The notes beneath the pieces were generated by a model. It did no database searches and was not told the origin of the DNA. It saw nothing but the letters and a program-made list of their open reading frames with translations. From positions 159,874,921 through 159,938,920 of the forward strand of contig JAHLJT010000631.1 in assembly GCA_031308135.1 (NCBI GenBank): a stretch of DNA of 64,000 nt, given 5' to 3'. Below are positions 47,067 through 57,655 of the stretch, one piece after another (within the stretch, counting starts at the first letter, position 1; the number at the start of each line of letters is the position of its first letter). The DNA comes from Acheta domesticus. Its lineage: Eukaryota > Arthropoda > Insecta > Orthoptera > Gryllidae. A program made the translations under genes and the position numbers.

Positions 47067-47699
47067 ATGAATTTTGAAAACCAATACGACGCCGATGACG
47101 AAAGGGACTGGGAAGAGTGTCCAGAAGAAATGGAACTCATCGAGAGCTCGAAGGAACATGAAGAATTGTGCAACGCCAGTGGGACAGAAGAGGAGGAGAA
47201 GCCAACGGTGAGTTCGAGCGACGAGCACTGTGAAATCATCGCTGTGATCCCCGCCCCGCGCCGCAGCGCCTCGAGGGCGCTTGCGGGGGCGGAGGAGCCC
47301 CGGGCGAGGCCGCGGGCGAGGGCGCGGGCGAGGGCGCCTGCGGGGCGGGCGGCCGCGCGCCGGGCGGCGCGGATGAAGCGCGGGCGCGTGGCGGCGCTGC
47401 GAGGGGACAAGTTCGGCGTGACGCCGCTGCACATCGCCGTGGAGCGGCGCTCGCTGGACCTGGTGAAGCTGCTGGTGAAGGCGGGGGCGGACGTGGACGC
47501 GCAGGACACCGCGGGGCGGTCGCCGCTGCACATGGCGTGCGAGATGGAGCGCACGGACCTGGTGGAGGTGCTGCTGGGCATGCGCGGCCCCGCCATCCGG
47601 CAGCTCTACCCCAAGGGCCCGGGGGTCCGCGCGGCGCGCTCCCGGCGGCGCAGGCCCCGCTGGGGCACCTCGGGCTCCTCCGACTCGACAGCCGCGTAG
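47067..47699 (+). CDS. Small ankyrin-repeat protein, single exon
   Basis: An intact 210-residue ORF whose ATG is the first after an in-frame stop 24 nt upstream, with A at position -3. Residues 1-58 are strongly acidic (DDERDWEECPEEMELIESSK). Residues about 62-112 are Ala/Arg-rich with GC-saturated codons. Residues about 114-146 and 147-179 are two ankyrin repeats (GVTPLHIAVERRSLDLVKLL, GADVDAQDTAGRSPLHMACE), matching the TPLH...A...G..IV..LL...GAD consensus. The tail is basic then Ser-rich, ending SDSTAA. Ankyrin repeats bind protein partners; no enzyme activity or localisation signal is evident. I do not recognise an orthologue. The lack of introns and the abrupt GC rise from 47240 are unusual beside AT-rich flanks. 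A retrogene or a lineage-specific gene is possible. Alternative: one long exon of a larger gene, though start and stop are both present. Confidence 0.75.
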   Translation: MNFENQYDADDERDWEECPEEMELIESSKEHEELCNASGTEEEEKPTVSSSDEHCEIIAVIPAPRRSASRALAGAEEPRARPRARARARAPAGRAAARRAARMKRGRVAALRGDKFGVTPLHIAVERRSLDLVKLLVKAGADVDAQDTAGRSPLHMACEMERTDLVEVLLGMRGPAIRQLYPKGPGVRAARSRRRRPRWGTSGSSDSTAA

Positions 47700-49010
47700 C
47701 CCGCTCTTCCATCCCAGTGGCGCTTTGATAAGAAATTCGTGTCATCATCAATGAAATTGAAACCAAAAATGTACTGTATAAAGTAATTATTATAACATCT
47801 CAAAAACTACTTTTTTATAAAAATAACGTTTTCTTGATCGTTTTGCATTTTTTGGAGAACATATTACTATCCCAATATTGAATAGTATTTTTGTACTCTT
47901 AAATACCCATAATGTGGCAGTGAAGTGGAGCATTTGCATTAGAGCTCTCAGTTATGTAGAAAAACCACCGCCCGAGACCGACCGCTCTCTACCGGTTAGC
48001 AGAGGGCGCTCGAGCCCTTTCTGCAGATCATTGCATCTGCTCTAGTGCTCATGGCAAGTGCTCTCTTTTCCTTCACTACTTTCCCCGTATTGAATGAACG
48101 TTTCTGCGTATTCATTTACAAATTCTGTCTTCCATGGCATAGAAATTGTGTTTCTGACCGCTGTCTATTAAATACAACACTGAAAGTAAATTATGTATCC
48201 TATCCTGGTTCCTCTGATAGTAAGCTGTGTAGCACAATTTTCTTGAATTGTTGATTACAATTTATTCATTCATTTTCCTAATTGTTTTTTCAAAAACATT
48301 TTTTGCAAAGTAAATATGAGAAACATGAGTATAGACATAAACTTCCATAAATTACATAAATGTCAATAAGGCTAGTCTATTAATTTCTAGCACATCAATC
48401 ATATATTTTTCTTTAAAAAAATATATATCTGTAATTGTAACGAGATTCGTATTCCCAAGACAAAATCAGAATTTTAATGAAAACGAACCTAATAAATGTT
48501 AGTATTCGTTTATTCATGAAAGTGTTCAGCATCGACATCAAGTCTAAACTTTTCTTGTGCATTACTTTTCAGACTGTTGACGAAACTGTCTCTTTTCTTT
48601 GCAATAAGCTCTCTTTTCTCTTCCTGTCTTTTCTTTTTAATATTTAAGTTAATAATCATTTATTTAACATTAAGAGTTAGCTTTTATTGACATTATTAAG
48701 AAATGAAGGTACTACAAATTTTTAAAAAATGTGTCTTTTTGAGAGCGTACTATACACGGCCTTGTATATTCATCACCTTGTACATTCATGTAGTTTTCCG
48801 GGATTATTCATCTTAGGATTAAGCACGACATCTGTACTTCCGTCTCGTAACGGGCTCATTGTGGTGGCATAATCGTGAAAAACTACATGCACGATCGCTA
48901 TACTATACTTGCACCGCCTTCGCTATTCTTCCAAACACTACCAAAGACACTGCAAGCTACAGAGAAATTAATGGAATGTACATGGTTGTTTGATGAATGT
49001 GAATGGCGAA
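47700..49010. other. Downstream of the ankyrin gene; nothing recognised
   Basis: No canonical AATAAA is seen close to the ankyrin stop; ATAAAG occurs near 47778. The rest is AT-rich without recognised features. Confidence 0.45.
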
Positions 49011-49027
49011 CATAAAGTTGGAAAGTG

Positions 49028-49171
49028 GTATCGAAGGCTTCCGCGGCCAGAGTCATGATCTAGGCTGTCCGGGTGACTTCAGGACATTACAGCCCTGAAG
49101 AGGACCGCGACATGTCGGTCGAAACGTCGGCACCTCAGCCTTCGACGCGGCGTCACTCGGACAGCCTAGAT
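49028..49171. mobile_element. 144-bp insertion with 17-bp target duplication
   Basis: A perfect 17-bp direct repeat, CATAAAGTTGGAAAGTG, flanks the insertion (49011-49027 and 49172-49188). The insertion is GC-rich in AT-rich DNA. It contains a 23-bp inverted repeat with one mismatch (49055-49077 and 49152-49174, the latter overlapping the duplication by three bases), and between the arms a hammerhead-like core. It is too short to encode protein, so it must be mobilised in trans. The long duplication argues against cut-and-paste DNA transposons and fits a retroelement such as a Penelope-like or SINE-like derivative. Confidence 0.8.
49092..49131 (+). ncRNA. Hammerhead-ribozyme-like core
   Basis: Conserved hammerhead strings occur in order. 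CTGAAGA at 49095-49101 matches CUGANGA. A 5-bp helix II follows (GACCG 49103-49107 with CGGTC 49116-49120), then GAAA at 49121-49124 and the GUC cleavage triplet at 49126-49128. A 3-bp helix I (GCC 49092-49094 with GGC 49129-49131) closes it. Two departures weaken the call: one extra base (G49102) sits between the CUGANGA core and helix II, and helix III is almost absent. Minimal-helix-III motifs are known in Penelope-like elements and retrozymes, where they act as dimers. Activity here is unproven. Confidence 0.45.
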
Positions 49172-49188
49172 CATAAAGTTGGAAAGTG

Positions 49189-50052
49189 CAGTGTAGAGAT
49201 TTGGAAAGACTAGAATTTTCAGAGTCCTTTGAAAGCATTAAGAGCAGGCGGCATCGCGCAACGCCGAGCTCCGAGTTGGACACGACCGCCGACGATCGAC
49301 AGAGGCCGACGGTGACCGACGGCCAGCCACTGAGCGTCCCCGAGTTCCATGCTAAAGGCGGATATGCAAGGGCTCTCTATTTTAGCACAGCCTGTCGCCG
49401 GGTGGGATGCCGAGCGACAGGCCCTTATTTTTCACAAAATGCAGAGGTTTAAATGACTTTTTGATAGGAAAATATTTTTTATTAAATATTTTTAATTTCA
49501 CACTATATTTCAGTATCGAATCAGAAAAACTTAATGAAATGATTGATCGTGGATACAAAATTACACTTTTTTCCAGTTGAGTTAACTATGTTCAGCATGT
49601 TTCTTGGTTATCGCCTAGTTGCCTCCGATGATCCGCGGATTCTTATCGGAATAATGGTTAATACTAAGATAAAGAATGATTGATGGAGCAATACAGTTGA
49701 ATGTATATTGACAGGGGAAATGGGAGTACCACAAGAAAACCTGCCGCAAACCCGCTTTGCCTATCAATAAGTTGGAAACGCCTAGGATCAAATTCGGGCA
49801 CCAGCAAAGGAAGACGCGCAGTGTGACCACTACATCAAGGACCTCCTTCAATCGGTCATGCCTACAAGCTGTGAAGAAATCCTTCTAAATCACTAAAGAA
49901 ATTATGTTGAGAGGTGTTTAACTCTTGGTTATGTGAACTTAAGTCTGAATAAAAATGCATGTATATTCGAAGATTTATATTCTCCAATTGCTTAATTCTT
50001 ACATGTGCTTTCAGAATTTTGTGACTCTTTGTTGATTCATTGATTCAGTGTG
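49189..50052. other. Intergenic, nothing recognised
   Basis: A short GC-richer stretch (49190-49440) keeps an 88-codon frame open (49186-49452), with no domain. The rest is AT-rich. Confidence 0.45.
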
Positions 50053-50592
50053 ATCAGTTATTTCGTGTTCCCGAGCGCGTCAACTGCTAAGGTCATTCGT
50101 CCCGCAAGTGTTGGGCGCGTTCTTCTCTGGTGAAGTGGCGGTGATCTTTCCCCGTTGGGTGATGAGATCTGGCGCCGTCCTGCAAGTCTACTAACGTAAC
50201 TTTTCCTAACCAGGTATCTTCCACCAGCAGGACGCTGCTCCAATTCGGGACCAATCGGGATTTCGCTAAGCTCCAAACATATGTGATAGTGTGGTACAAG
50301 TAAGTGAGAGGTGAAGTTAGGACAAGGCAGAGGAAGGAAAAATAGCGAGCGGTTCATGGCCCGTCGATCAGGATATTGCTCCGAAATTCACCTGAAGTTA
50401 ATCGTAGAAACACCGGCAAACTACAGATCAGGGCTGTTGGCCGCTAGAATTCTTCAGACAGCGGCTGAATTCAACGTAGCTATGTAGCCTGTATCGAAAA
50501 TCCTGTCACCCTAGGCACTCGAACCGTAGGACTTCTTGACCAGAGACATTGCAGTGACATCAGTTGATGTTCTGGGCCACCTAAGCCGGTAC
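50053..50592 (-). mobile_element. tRNA-derived SINE, family S (copy B)
   Basis: Minus-strand reading from about 50592: GGTGGCCCAGAACATC (A-box region) and ACGGTTCGAGTGCC (B box, close to GGTTCGANTCC), then GGCTACATAGCTACGTTG, 'ccgctgtctgaagaattcta' and 'ctgctggtggaagatacctg', to AACACTTGCGGGACGAATG and 'gacgcgctcgggaacacg' near 50055. Its order and length (about 540 bp) match copy A, and it retains the best B box of the three. Confidence 0.75.
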
Positions 50593-51584
50593 CGATGCCT
50601 CACCTACAACTAATTCCTTTACATTGTTTAATATTTTTATTTGTACTTTATTTTATTTAGTGGTCTAATATTTTAGTTCTTTGTTAACAAATTGACACTC
50701 AAATAATTGATAAAAATATTTTTTCATTCTTATTCTATTCTTTCAACTCCTTTGCTTCCTTTTCTTTTAAAATAGGATGTTTTTCGCAACATCAACTTTT
50801 TCAACACTTCTCCATTTCTCAATGCACTTAGAAACTAACCAGAATGAGAAAGTATGTGCCATTTGTAGCAACATTAGATTCATGTTCTCTGAACAAACAC
50901 TTTGCAATTTGTATACATTTTTTGCTGTCTTCAACATTACCTCTTCTAGCATTACCATTCTAAACGTTTAAAACTTTTCCAAGTATTGTAAAACAATTTC
51001 GTGCATAAATACGATGGATTTTATATGTTTGATCCAGCTGGTGAACTCGAGCCTACCTGTATTTGGGTGGTTACAAGTTCGATCCCCGTAAGGTTCCAAG
51101 ATTTTACTTGATATTTTCAATAACAATCGGTGAATTTATGGCAACTTCTGGAATTGAATTCGTAGACCGAAAGCATTGTATGTGAACTTTCCGTGGTTTT
51201 CGTGATCATATTCAGGCAAATGCCGAATTAGCGCTCTAAAATACCGGACCGTCACGGAGCGCTCACGAAACTTCCTTCTCTGTCCTATCGTAAACACTCA
51301 GTAATTGGTCGATTCCCCATCGCCGTAGAAACCATCCCTTTGATTCATAAAATCTCCGACACGCGGCGGAGTTCCGGAACTGTAGCGACAAGCAATGAAA
51401 TCGTCACTGCACTAAATGTGTCTGGGAATGAAAAAAAACGGTAAATAAAGTATTGTTGTTTTTTCGGTTCGTTTAGTTTACTGAATTCAGTGTATTGTAT
51501 TCACCTTTTCTATTTTGAATGGTTTAAATATGTTTGCGACCTTAGAATAAAGATGTTCTAACTACAATCTTTGGTGAAAATAAG
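50593..51584. other. Intergenic; one tRNA-like box motif
   Basis: 'acaagttcgatcccc' near 51065 resembles a B box, but no matching A box or cloverleaf is found. Nothing else recognised. Confidence 0.4.
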
Positions 51585-51654
51585 ATGATCGAGCAAGACG
51601 AAGTCCTATTTGAACTCGCACGTTTGGGACGAACGAACGAGCTACGATTCATCT
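51585..51654 (+). CDS. Speculative first coding exon
   Basis: ATG at 51585 opens MIEQDEVLFELARLGRTNEL then RFI. A consensus splice donor follows at once (T|GTAAGG at 51655). The peptide looks like the N-terminal capping helix of an ankyrin-type protein (LFELARLGRTNELRFI). The frame also stays open past the donor to 51818, but it loses this character. No acceptor or second exon could be tied to it; the assembly gap lies 1 kb downstream. Treat as a hint only. Confidence 0.2.
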
Positions 51655-52273
51655 GTAAGGAGCGACCAATTCAGCAGCCTCCCGTCTCCTCCACTTGTCG
51701 CTACTCGCCCCAGCAAGCCCTTCGCTTCTGGCTACGTTGTCCGTCTGTTCAGAGGTCAGCAGCTGCGCTCCACAAACTAGTGACACACTACTATCAAACA
51801 GTCTGCTGGCGGTCCTAGTCATTCCACCACCTCTGCCCGCGTGCAATTGCATTTACAAACCAAAATGTATGGTCTGAAAGGCAACTTTTCTGAACTTCGC
51901 AATTTTTTTTCTTGGGGCTTTTTCCATCTTCAAGAGATGTCAATTTCGATTATCCCCGGCGGTACCCACAATGTTCCTCATGAGGACCCGTATTAACCTT
52001 TTACACTAGACACACTTGTGGGCATGAAAGTCAAGGGGCAAGCAACTATGCCCACGGCGGGACTCGAATGCGCGACCCTTCAGACTGTTTGATCTTCTAA
52101 GAAATTACTTCGTGCAATTGAAATTGGAAAAGTGATGTTCCTCCTGCCAATTATCCTGCTAGTGAAAGCAAACAATTTTGAATAAAGTTGTGATTTACGA
52201 TTCAAATGTGAATCCTATCAAAATATAGTGCTAGTAACTCAAGTCCACAGAATAGACATAAAACGGCTCCTTT
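51655..52273. other. Intergenic with tRNA-like SINE remnant
   Basis: Around 52055-52085, minus strand, 'gcattcgagtcccgcc' resembles a B box, and 'cacacttgtgggcatg' lies nearby. This may be a small decayed SINE distinct from family S. Otherwise nothing. Confidence 0.35.
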
Positions 52274-52524
52274 TTGCTCTCACACCCTTACATCGTAAGA
52301 AGAGAAAGTATTGTAATAGTGCGCCGGAAAATGACTAATTTTCAACAAAAAAATTTTATTGTCAGGCTCTGAAAAATTGAAAAAAATGTGAAGAAATGTA
52401 GATTGGGTGGTGCCAGATGGCAGTTGGAAACAGGGTGAGGGAATCCGAAAATTTATCCCAGACCAAAGAAATTAGAAAACTAAGTAGAAAAAGAAAATTT
52501 GGGCCTTCCTGTGCACCACTAGTT
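52274..52524 (+). mobile_element. Family Q element, minimal copy (~250 bp)
   Basis: The 5' end carries CATCGTAAGAAGAGAAAGTA and 'gtgcgccggaaaatgac' with 'ttattgtcaggctctg'. The 3' part reads 'agatggcagttgg' and 'cagaccaaagaaattag', then a degraded terminus M (52480-52524) ending TGCACCACTAGT. It has none of the ~300-bp internal units of the longer copies. Confidence 0.7.
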
Positions 52525-52675
52525 ACGTATATAATTTAATGAAGGTACTTCAGGATAACTTCTCTTTCTTGGATTTTCAGATGATTTCTTAAAAATTAAC
52601 TTGTATAGAACAAACACGAGAAAAGGGAGAGTTTCGGCCGTTCTGAGGTGGACGAAATAACAGACTCTCCTCTTC

Positions 52676-53675
52676 NNNNNNNNNNNNNNNNNNNNNNNNN
52701 NNNNNNNNNNNNNNNNNNNNNNNNNNNNNNNNNNNNNNNNNNNNNNNNNNNNNNNNNNNNNNNNNNNNNNNNNNNNNNNNNNNNNNNNNNNNNNNNNNNN
52801 NNNNNNNNNNNNNNNNNNNNNNNNNNNNNNNNNNNNNNNNNNNNNNNNNNNNNNNNNNNNNNNNNNNNNNNNNNNNNNNNNNNNNNNNNNNNNNNNNNNN
52901 NNNNNNNNNNNNNNNNNNNNNNNNNNNNNNNNNNNNNNNNNNNNNNNNNNNNNNNNNNNNNNNNNNNNNNNNNNNNNNNNNNNNNNNNNNNNNNNNNNNN
53001 NNNNNNNNNNNNNNNNNNNNNNNNNNNNNNNNNNNNNNNNNNNNNNNNNNNNNNNNNNNNNNNNNNNNNNNNNNNNNNNNNNNNNNNNNNNNNNNNNNNN
53101 NNNNNNNNNNNNNNNNNNNNNNNNNNNNNNNNNNNNNNNNNNNNNNNNNNNNNNNNNNNNNNNNNNNNNNNNNNNNNNNNNNNNNNNNNNNNNNNNNNNN
53201 NNNNNNNNNNNNNNNNNNNNNNNNNNNNNNNNNNNNNNNNNNNNNNNNNNNNNNNNNNNNNNNNNNNNNNNNNNNNNNNNNNNNNNNNNNNNNNNNNNNN
53301 NNNNNNNNNNNNNNNNNNNNNNNNNNNNNNNNNNNNNNNNNNNNNNNNNNNNNNNNNNNNNNNNNNNNNNNNNNNNNNNNNNNNNNNNNNNNNNNNNNNN
53401 NNNNNNNNNNNNNNNNNNNNNNNNNNNNNNNNNNNNNNNNNNNNNNNNNNNNNNNNNNNNNNNNNNNNNNNNNNNNNNNNNNNNNNNNNNNNNNNNNNNN
53501 NNNNNNNNNNNNNNNNNNNNNNNNNNNNNNNNNNNNNNNNNNNNNNNNNNNNNNNNNNNNNNNNNNNNNNNNNNNNNNNNNNNNNNNNNNNNNNNNNNNN
53601 NNNNNNNNNNNNNNNNNNNNNNNNNNNNNNNNNNNNNNNNNNNNNNNNNNNNNNNNNNNNNNNNNNNNNNNNNNN
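52676..53675. other. Assembly gap (1000 N)
   Basis: Exactly 1000 N, a conventional fixed-size scaffold gap. The right side enters GC-rich sequence at once. Any reading frame crossing it is an artefact. Confidence 0.99.
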
Positions 53676-54558
53676 CCTGGGCCGGACGGGCAGCTGGTGG
53701 CCGCGGCGGGCGGTGTCGCGGCACGCGGCAGGCCTTGGCTGCGGCGGCGTAGGGCTGCACGCGGGCGGCGTACGCGACAGCGCAGCGGCGGCGGCGCGGC
53801 GCGTGGGCTGGCGCGGCGGCGACGACGGCGTGGCGGCGGCGGCGCGCGGGCGGGCGCGCGCGGCAGGCATTGACTGCGGCGGCGGCGGCCAGGAATCGCC
53901 ACACCAAAGCGTCTTTTAGTGGCGGCCGGCCCTCAGGCCGCGTCCGAAAGCTTCTTCGTTCATTCGAGTATCGGCACTCACACGGTGTTCCGCCTCTCCC
54001 ATCGGCGGCACCTGAGCGGGCGGTGAGGTGGCGACGATGCGTTGCCGGCGGCGATCTAGCGTCTCGCGGCGGTCGTTGCCATCGGACCCAACACCTCGGT
54101 CGTCGCTTACATCGGAAGGTAACACTCGCGGTCGTCGTTCGTCTCGGAATGAATGAGTCTCGCGTTCGCAGCAACCTCCCTTGCTCGCGAGATCACATGT
54201 CTCACCCCCGCCTAGTGTTCGACTATTGGCGCAGCCAAACCGCGTGATGCGCGCCGTCCAATTGCCATGGGTCCATCGACGGTTGGAACCCGATTTCGAG
54301 TGGGCGTTCACGTCACCACGATTTCCGAGAAGACGCTGGGTGCTCTGACGCAGCGCTCGGAAATACCAGAGGTGTGGCAAACGGTCTTTGAACAAAGGGA
54401 GGCGCTCCCCCCGACGGCTGGCGGCGACCCTTCGCGCACTCAGGTAGCGGAGAAACGCACATTTTCAGCCAGCTAAGTTTTCCCGGACTCCCTGTTATAT
54501 AAAATATTCATCTCGCACACGCCGAAATTAGTTCGTGTGCGACCGTCCCATTACAATA
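53676..54558. other. GC-rich island right of the gap
   Basis: CpG-dense, with GGC/GCG runs to about 53930 and mixed GC-rich DNA to 54450. Frames are open on both strands by composition and none has a domain. Extreme GC probably caused the gap. Confidence 0.55.
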
Positions 54559-54622
54559 CACTACACTAACGGGACTAATGAACTTAGCAGATGATGCGCC
54601 CGGAATCACCAATCAATCAATA
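54559..54622 (+). mobile_element. SINE family S 3' fragment (copy D)
   Basis: CACTACACTAACGGGACTAA, 'cttagcagatgatgcgcccg' and 'gaatcaccaatcaatc' match the 3' block of copies A and B. Confidence 0.6.
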
Positions 54623-55747
54623 ATGATGTACAGCACATGATTATAAAGAAAGAAAACAAAGCCAGAAATAGGAGTAGATTGTGCAAAGGCACTACAATTT
54701 TCAAATGTAAAAATATTCAATGATCTTCATTCAGACTGTTTTCAGTCATCTCATGCCAAGATGAATTGATATACCCTATTGCTCCAAAGTTGCATATAGG
54801 CAACATTATGTTGTACAATGACTATTAGCTTAAAACAATTATAAATTAGTTCTTTTTACCCTTTCTAGTGTAATATTTGAATAAATATATTATTATTAAA
54901 CTAATGGTGCTAAAACAGCTCGTAATTTCTCGCCTATAGTAATGGTTATGTAATATTATTTATATCACAATTTCTCTCCGAATTAACACATCTTAGTCAT
55001 CATTTTCTGTAAAACTCATTTGATATCATAGAACAATTGTTGCAAAAATTTAATGGTTTCAAGCAGTATATTTCTTATTCAAAACTTTAAATGAAAATAT
55101 ATTTCTAGTATTGAATTCATTGTATAAGGTATGCACTGTATTCACGAACATATCAGATGACTTTTTTTAGCTTTACAATATTCTGCGTAAACAGAATGCA
55201 CGAAAGTGAAATAATTAAAAGTTAATAAACAATACGATTCACCAGCGACGGCGGCGGTGGCAGCAGCTTACGCTTCAGCGCGTAGTTGCTAGTGCTGCTT
55301 TAAAGTACCAATGGATGGTTGGGATGTACATTTTACAAAGCAGTAGCACTGACAGCGGTGTCAAACAAACGCAAATAGATCTAAAAATACATTATAGTAA
55401 TTATTGAACACTATAATATTGTAATATTCTCCAAATACGCTCGTTTTAACACGAATTACACGTTACTCCCTGTCAGAATATGTAATGCTACATATGTTTT
55501 CACTTACGAAAATTTCCCTAAGTTGTCTTTACTAATCGAAGAACAAACGTTTCTTTTCCACCTGTATTCAGAATTCAATACGTAAATGGGTTAGGGTAAG
55601 GATACCAGAATTTACGAAAACGTAATCATCAGAATAGATTTCTTCCCATAGTACGTCGTACTCAGTTTTTTCTTTTTTTGACAAATATAAAATATAAATA
55701 CATAAATAAATGAAACAATGCCACATAAGGGTTGCAAGTCAATATTA
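54623..55747. other. AT-rich, isolated terminus M8
   Basis: Reverse terminus M at about 54898-54935 (AAACTAATGGTGCTAAAACA then GCTCGTAATTTCTCGC). No matching palindromic end was located, so the element body is undefined. Remaining sequence not recognised. Confidence 0.45.
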
Positions 55748-56903
55748 AACTAGTGGTGCTTCCAAAGCACATGCTTTCTCGCTCTGCTTCTATACGATCC
55801 TTATTGCTATTCCACTACTTCATAAACAAGCAAAATTGTATTATACCAGCAAACCTTTTCGTTACCGAGACCCGACAACCGAAACTCAAATTCAACGAAC
55901 CGGCACTTATATCACTACGACACACCAACAGCGCCTCTGTCGAACAAAGCCATGAAAGAATAGAACCGACCTATAAATAGTAAATGCATGATTAAGAAAC
56001 AATTGATACGATGGTAATACGTTTTACAAATACAAGAAGAGAAGTAAAAAACTGTTAAAAGTTAAAAATTTGAACAAATATATACAGACATTTCCAGGAC
56101 ATTTATCGCAATTTCTTATATTTTAGTCAAAACGTAATTCTATCGATTTTATCTTTGGAAGCAGGTAATTTTCAACATGAGAAAAATATGTCTTTCAACA
56201 TGACCAAGAAAGGCAGCGATAAACCGCATTACGAAGTATTCGTAAGGGTAGAAAGTAATAATAATTTTGGAACCGTTAGGGATTGTAAGTTTATCGCATG
56301 ACTTCTGGTTATTTTGTGTTACAATTTAATGTTAAAATGCTCATAATTTTACTTAAATTGGTTCATACAGATATATACTAGACAACGGTTGATTTGACAT
56401 GTCATACGCTTCAGAAATCGAATAACAGAGTTGAAAAATTGTTTAAAAGACGCAGTTAGGGAAAACACAGACAATTCCTGTCTATTTATCTGCATTGATT
56501 CTATTCGTGAGTAGAAGTACTTCAAATGATGTTCAACTAAAGTAATCTACACTCTTCAATGTTTTTCTCCTGCAACATCACATTCATCAAATTAAAATCC
56601 CCCCTCGGGGGATCGAACTCGGCACCTTCATTATTGAAGATCTCAACCCGAAGGTGCATTAACCAACCGCGCTACGGGACCAACATGCGAATGAACTGTT
56701 TATATATTAGTCAAAACGTACTTGTATCAGTTCTATCATTAGAAAGCCGGTAATTGTCAACATGCGAAAAAACATGTCTTTCAAAAAACATGACCAAGAA
56801 AGGCAGCGGTGAAAGGCGTACTCCACATAATTTATCCGATGATCGGCATTTGGAAAATAACTACTGCGAGAAAGTATGTGCCATTCTATAGCACCACTGG
56901 TTT
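55748..56903. mobile_element. Terminus-M element flanked by inverted M copies (1156 bp)
   Basis: The left end (55748-55782) is reverse terminus M with a perfect 6-bp hairpin GTGCTT-TGG-AAGCAC on the minus strand. The right end (56866-56903) is forward terminus M (CACTGG in place of CACTAG). The left 310 bp are the reverse complement of 5410-5669 and its flank. The interior holds a palindrome TTACGAAGTATTCGTAAG at about 56236, a direct repeat (56118-56223 and 56702-56813) and a tRNA-like tract (56597-56690). It may be a composite of nested elements rather than one unit. Confidence 0.55.
56597..56690 (-). other. tRNA-like tract (tRNA-derived repeat or relic)
   Basis: The minus strand reads GGTCCCGTAGCGCGGTTGG, TTAATGCACC, then about 40 bases later GAGTTCGATCCCCC. 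This gives A-box-like and B-box-like motifs at normal tRNA spacing. The acceptor and T stems do not pair properly, and the middle has a CTTCA...TGAAG hairpin in place of a clean anticodon arm. It is a pseudo-tRNA or SINE head, not a functional tRNA. Confidence 0.45.
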
Positions 56904-56904
56904 A

Positions 56905-57655
56905 TTTTATATATTTCCCGTCCCTTATTACACACGTGCAGAAAATTTAAAGAAAAAATTTGGAGCGGTTTTCGTGAAAAATTTTTTTTGTATATTTAAA
57001 TCGCAATTTACGCAAAAACTACTCGTTTTTCCAAAAATGATACATGACCTTATTTGAAGTGCTAATTTTGTACAACCGACTTTGTCTGAGGTGAAAATCT
57101 CTATCTTCACTTTTGCAGTTTTTAAATAGTTTTTTGCAATTTCGAAAAATTGGGCCCTATCAACAAAAATGATTCCTACGTCATTCCCTTCAACGTTCTT
57201 TGCACTATTCAACAACAAAATATAATCAAAAAATTTGGAGCCATTTTCTTTTAATTTAGAAAATCTCAAAATGGGCTTCATGTAAAGTATCCTTAAATAC
57301 TAGGATATCGGTTTCAAATTCAAGAGGCCTTGAGACGAGTCAAAACCATCGGGGAATATCAATTTTGAAGAAAATTGGCCGAACGGTTTAGGCGCTAGCG
57401 TTGACCACAGACGGACAGACGGAGGGAATGCCGTCAATCGATTTTGAAGTATGAAGAAGCAACAAATCATGGATTTTGACTACACCACCGAGATAGATGA
57501 TTTTTTTCTCTAAATTTAGCAACAGGTTTTATCCACTTTTTTGTCACCAGACCCCTGCTATAAGAGATTTTCTGGCGAAAATTCCCCGTTTTCCGCCGCA
57601 CGATTACATAACTTTCTCTTCTTACGAAGTATTCGTAAGGCGAGAAAGTAAAAAA
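56905..57655 (-). repeat. Family Q copy, reverse orientation
   Basis: On the minus strand it begins TTTTTTACTTTCTCGCCTTA at 57655 and carries the best-preserved palindrome (CTTACGAATACTTCGTAAG). It then shows 'tccgtctgtccgtctgtgg', 'caacgctagcgcctaaaccg', one to two internal units, and a left edge directly at M10 (56903). Confidence 0.75.

Noticed and set aside
47209..47267. Possible 59-bp intron inside the ankyrin ORF (GTGAGT donor to CGCAG acceptor)
   Set aside because: Removing 59 bp would shift the frame and destroy the ankyrin repeats that the unspliced frame encodes cleanly.
47236..47766. Long minus-strand frames opposite the ankyrin gene
   Set aside because: GC-rich shadows of the plus-strand gene with low-complexity Ala/Pro/Arg peptides.
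52519..54247. Frames of up to 551 codons spanning the gap
   Set aside because: They run through 1000 N. The flanking peptides are compositional and unrelated.
56597..56690. Functional tRNA gene
   Set aside because: A- and B-box motifs are present, but the acceptor and T stems do not pair and no proper anticodon arm forms.
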